Program-made: the position numbers and the translations under genes
Shown here: positions 5,871 to 6,402 of the stretch, piece by piece
Numbering within the stretch: position 1 is the first letter of the stretch
Layout of the letters: the number at the start of each line of letters is the position of its first letter
Source of the DNA: Bdellovibrionales bacterium
GTDB taxonomy: Bacteria; Bdellovibrionota; Bdellovibrionia; Bdellovibrionales; UBA1609
Reading direction: 5' to 3'
DNA: 6,402 nucleotides
Assembly (NCBI GenBank): GCA_026713205.1
Contig: JAPOOY010000094.1
Coordinates: 1-6,402, forward strand
Notes under the pieces: model-generated
Databases searched by the model: none
Seen by the model: only the letters and a program-made list of their open reading frames with translations
Told to the model about the DNA's origin: nothing

Positions 5871-6149
5871 ATGTTAAGTTTGAGTTGCTTTTCTCCGATA
5901 ATTTTTTACATGGGCTTATGGAAAAAACTAATTGATCTTTTTTCAGAACCGGATTTTGAAACTATTGAAGAGGAATTTATTGACGCTGTCAATGAATATA
6001 TTGAAGCTAGTAGTGAGTTCCATGAAGCTTGGAAAGCCTTAGCTGCAGCAGCTCCGAAAGAACACAAAGCCTTTATAGAAGCCAGCGAAAAATATGATGA
6101 TGCCAAAGAGACATTTGAGGAAAAAAGACAGGAATTTGACCCCACATAA
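5871..6149 (+). CDS. small acidic helical protein, unknown function
   Basis: I do not recognise a family. The 92-residue product is strongly acidic and, from about residue 29 on, almost wholly helix-forming: TIEEEFIDAVNEYIEAS, HEAWKALAAAAPKEHKAF, EKYDDAKETFEEKRQEF. This fits a short helical hairpin or coiled coil, probably cytosolic. ATG 5871 has a GGA six bases upstream (5862-5864). ATG 5910 (MGLWKKLIDLF) gives a 79-residue protein with a more typical start but no ribosome binding site. The extra N-terminal residues of the longer form (MLSLSCFSPIIFY) are hydrophobic and too short for a standard signal peptide. The gene converges on the partial gene from the right edge and has the palindrome cluster upstream. 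Confidence 0.6.
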   Translation: MLSLSCFSPIIFYMGLWKKLIDLFSEPDFETIEEEFIDAVNEYIEASSEFHEAWKALAAAAPKEHKAFIEASEKYDDAKETFEEKRQEFDPT

Positions 6150-6227
6150 CCAGTTTGATTTGAGTTTTCAAGATGGGCCTTTAAGAGCAAATCCGATCAC
6201 TTGCCGACCCCACTTATTCTAAACTTA

Positions 6228-6402
6228 TCAACCAAGCCCGATCGGACTGCTATTGACTCGGCTGTCCTTTGTCTTCTTTGCCAACTTTCCATAATAGTTT
6301 GACTCCTCATGTTTTTCTACGGATTCCTTTCTGTATTTTTCTGCACAGGATTCAAGCTGTGGGATCGTGTATTCCTCGTTGAATTTATCTTGAAATTGCT
6401 CA
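6228..6402 (-). CDS. 3' end of an unrecognised hydrophilic protein gene (partial)
   Basis: An open minus-strand frame enters from the right edge and runs 57 codons to TGA 6230-6228. It reads EQFQDKFNEEYTIPQLESCA, then EKYRKESVEKHEESNYYGKL, then a basic tail AKKTKDSRVNSSPIGLG. It is uniformly charged with no hydrophobic segment, suggesting the soluble, largely helical end of a longer protein whose start lies outside the window. Composition is amino-acid-like throughout and no competing plus-strand frame is convincing. No family is recognisable. It faces the 5871 gene tail to tail across 78 bases, where I see no clear intrinsic terminator. Confidence 0.6.
   Translation of the reverse strand, partial: EQFQDKFNEEYTIPQLESCAEKYRKESVEKHEESNYYGKLAKKTKDSRVNSSPIGLG

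Noticed and set aside
6158..6168. TTTGAGTTTTC, matching the repeat-family arm
   Set aside because: Only 11 AT-rich bases with no inverted partner nearby; not enough to call a third copy.
5906..6190. Minus-strand 94-codon frame
   Set aside because: Mirror of the acidic helical gene; its serine- and alanine-rich composition is that of an antisense shadow.
1..6402. tRNA, rRNA, CRISPR array, transposase or phage genes
   Set aside because: No cloverleaf-like T-arm context, no regularly spaced repeats and no recognisable recombinase motifs were seen on either strand.

Overview
The window reads as bacterial chromosome of low G+C (roughly 40%, judged by eye). It has a dense housekeeping half on the left and a loose, decaying half on the right. 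ProS is of the bacterial type with an editing insertion, and the 2575-4329 gene encodes a lipoprotein-type solute-binding protein. Together these suggest a diderm bacterium. The general look recalls predatory or host-associated delta-proteobacterial lineages (Bdellovibrionota-like), but that placement is only a guess.

Left block (1-2353, plus strand): the 3' end of an unidentified gene that could be a GTP cyclohydrolase II/RibBA tail, then ribH (lumazine synthase), then proS (prolyl-tRNA synthetase). ribH and proS overlap by 14 bases and each has its own AAGGA ribosome binding site, so they are almost certainly co-transcribed and probably translationally coupled.

Convergent junction (2337-2574): a long imperfect palindrome of about 204 bp begins inside the last codons of proS and contains its stop codon. 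Its arms include a perfect 28-bp inverted repeat. A miniature relative with the same outer ends occurs at 5662-5733, so this is a dispersed palindromic repeat family. Here it probably also serves as a two-way transcription barrier between proS and the gene opposite.

Middle (2575-4383, minus strand): a large family-5 (oligopeptide/dipeptide type) extracellular solute-binding lipoprotein with a good extended -10 promoter. No permease or ATPase gene is visible beside it.

Decay zone (4381-5049, minus strand): a 70-codon reading frame with a perfect AGGAGG site is broken by a 17-bp tandem duplication. Upstream of it lies a start-less, frameshifted remnant resembling DUF72/YecE.

Right block (5050-6402): a three-helix membrane protein of unknown function on the minus strand, a divergent intergenic region packed with three separate palindromes, a small acidic helical protein on the plus strand, and the 3' end of an unrecognised hydrophilic gene entering from the right edge on the minus strand. 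I found no tRNA, rRNA, CRISPR array or recognisable transposase. The most unusual items are the 17-bp duplication that switches a small gene off and the two-copy palindrome family.
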